Assembly: GCF_002295115.1 (NCBI RefSeq)
Contig: NZ_NSFV01000002.1
Span: 1-64,000 of the forward strand
Direction: 5' to 3'
From: Mesorhizobium sp. WSM4311
GTDB lineage: Bacteria; Pseudomonadota; Alphaproteobacteria; Rhizobiales; Rhizobiaceae
Length of the DNA: 64,000 bases
Shown: positions 63,120 through 64,000 of the stretch, piece after piece
Layout: every line of letters begins with the position of its first letter
Numbering within the stretch: the first letter of the stretch is position 1
The notes under the pieces: generated by a model
Told to the model about the DNA's origin: nothing
The model's database searches: none
The model's input: the letters and a program-made list of their open reading frames with translations, nothing else
Program-made: the position numbers and the translations under genes

Positions 63120-64000
63120 TTGACCTCCCGCTTCCCCGCCATCGCAGCCGACATCACCAGTCTCTTCGCCACCCGCAACACGCATGCGGTAGAGGTCGCC
63201 ATATTGCAGCCGGCGGACCCGTTCCTCGACATGGCCGGCGAGGATCTGCGCCGCCGCATCTTCCTTACCGAGAGCGAGACCGGGCAGACACTGTGCCTGC
63301 GGCCGGAATTCACCATTCCGGTCTGCCTTGACCATATAGGCTCGCAGGCCGGCACGCCGCGCCGCTATTCCTATCTCGGCGAAGTCTTTCGCCAGCGCCG
63401 CGAAGGCGGCAACGAGTTCTTCCAGGCCGGCATCGAGGATCTCGGCGACCGTGATACGGCGGAAGCCGATGCCCGTTCGGTGGCCGACGCGCATGCGCTG
63501 CTTTCGCTGGTGCTGCCTGGCCGGTCGCTTGAGGTCACGCTGGGCGATCAGGGCATCTTCGAAGCGGTGCTGGCGGCGCTCGGGCTGCCGCGCGGCTGGC
63601 GCATGCGGCTGGCCCGTGCCTTCGGCTCGGCGCCGATGCTGCAGGCGGCATTGGCCGACCTTGCCAACCCGCCGCGCAACGGCCAGCTTTCCGGCGACGT
63701 CGCTGCCCTTGTCCTTGACGGGGATCTTGAAGGTCTTTCGGCGCACATCGCCGACGGCATGGAAGAGGCCGGCCTGTCGGCATCGGCCGGCCGCGCGCCC
63801 TCCGATATTGCGCGGCGGCTGATCGAGAAGGCCGAATTGCGCAGCGTGCGGCTGTCGAACGAGGCCTTCGCGGCGCTGAAGAACTTTCTGGCGATCGACG
63901 TGCCGCTCGATGGCGCGGCGCAGGCGCTGGAAAGCTTTGCCGCCGGCGCCGGGCTGTCGCTTGGCGCCGCGCTGGAGAAATTCGCTGCCCGTGCCAAGGC
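63120..64000 (+). CDS. hisZ: ATP phosphoribosyltransferase regulatory subunit, truncated by window edge
   Basis: The visible 293 codons are a HisRS-like paralogue. The start is TTG 63120, five bases after GGAGG. PADPFLDMAGEDLRRRIFLT, LCLRPEFTIPVCLDHI and EVFRQRREGGNEFFQAGIED match HisZ, which regulates the short HisG in histidine synthesis. It lacks tRNA and catalytic HisRS elements. The gene continues past the window, and hisG would be expected next. Confidence 0.93.
   Translation, partial: MTSRFPAIAADITSLFATRNTHAVEVAILQPADPFLDMAGEDLRRRIFLTESETGQTLCLRPEFTIPVCLDHIGSQAGTPRRYSYLGEVFRQRREGGNEFFQAGIEDLGDRDTAEADARSVADAHALLSLVLPGRSLEVTLGDQGIFEAVLAALGLPRGWRMRLARAFGSAPMLQAALADLANPPRNGQLSGDVAALVLDGDLEGLSAHIADGMEEAGLSASAGRAPSDIARRLIEKAELRSVRLSNEAFAALKNFLAIDVPLDGAAQALESFAAGAGLSLGAALEKFAARAK

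Noticed and set aside
1..64000. CRISPR arrays, tRNA or rRNA genes
   Set aside because: No regularly spaced short repeats, cloverleaf or rRNA sequence was seen in the gaps.

Overview
The window is high-GC, Gram-negative alphaproteobacterial chromosome, most likely from Mesorhizobium or a close relative in the Rhizobiales. The genus call rests on a small Mesorhizobium-type DUF768 protein, a plant-like glutamate-cysteine ligase, a hisS-hisZ pair, ActSR/RegBA-type regulators, RpoE2/EcfG-like stress promoters and general rhizobial gene content. No rRNA, tRNA or CRISPR array was seen.

1-11,250 is an accessory island, read entirely on the minus strand. A 2,075-residue exported SpvB/RHS toxin (tip: AHH nuclease) is followed by its immunity gene, a small REP-associated tyrosine transposase (RAYT) element with inverted-repeat ends, an orphan Imm26 immunity gene, a displaced RHS core fragment with a different toxin tip (LRAT/NlpC-like), an ankyrin immunity candidate, and a second RAYT copy cut by the window edge. 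The displaced core keeps about 1.5 kb of indel-free homology to the main gene. The tip and immunity segments are visibly AT-rich against the backbone.

11,590-23,700 starts with a MarR/MFS-DHA2 divergent pair, a CurA-like reductase and an MHS-type transporter. It then carries a tightly coupled respiratory operon: cyoABCD, SURF1 and a RegB/RegA-like redox two-component system, with several palindromes upstream.

23,700-38,700 holds stress and metabolic genes: an isochorismatase-like hydrolase and a small basic protein, each behind an RpoE2-like promoter; DUF763; a PPC-domain protein; a HAD-phosphatase/P-loop ATPase fusion; SDRs; KTSC; AlkB; mannonate dehydratase with a divergent SDR; an ECF41 sigma factor with its carboxymuconolactone-decarboxylase partner and a matching promoter; a berberine-bridge-type oxidase; a formylglutamate amidohydrolase remnant; and a 2-oxoglutarate dioxygenase.

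39,000-48,950 is mostly core: DUF768, a DmpA-type peptidase, xseA, a LysR regulator divergent from a DUF1127 protein, a repetitive DUF937 protein, gshA, rsmE, a glutamine amidotransferase and a tiny exported peptide.

48,980-58,200 is a 2-hydroxyacid utilisation locus: an lldR-lldD-phosphatase operon and glcD-(ASCH/winged-helix gene)-glcE-glcF. Matching FadR-type palindromes lie before lldR and glcD, so one regulator may control both. The window ends with a divergent FolD, an L,D-transpeptidase, tag, hisS and a truncated hisZ.
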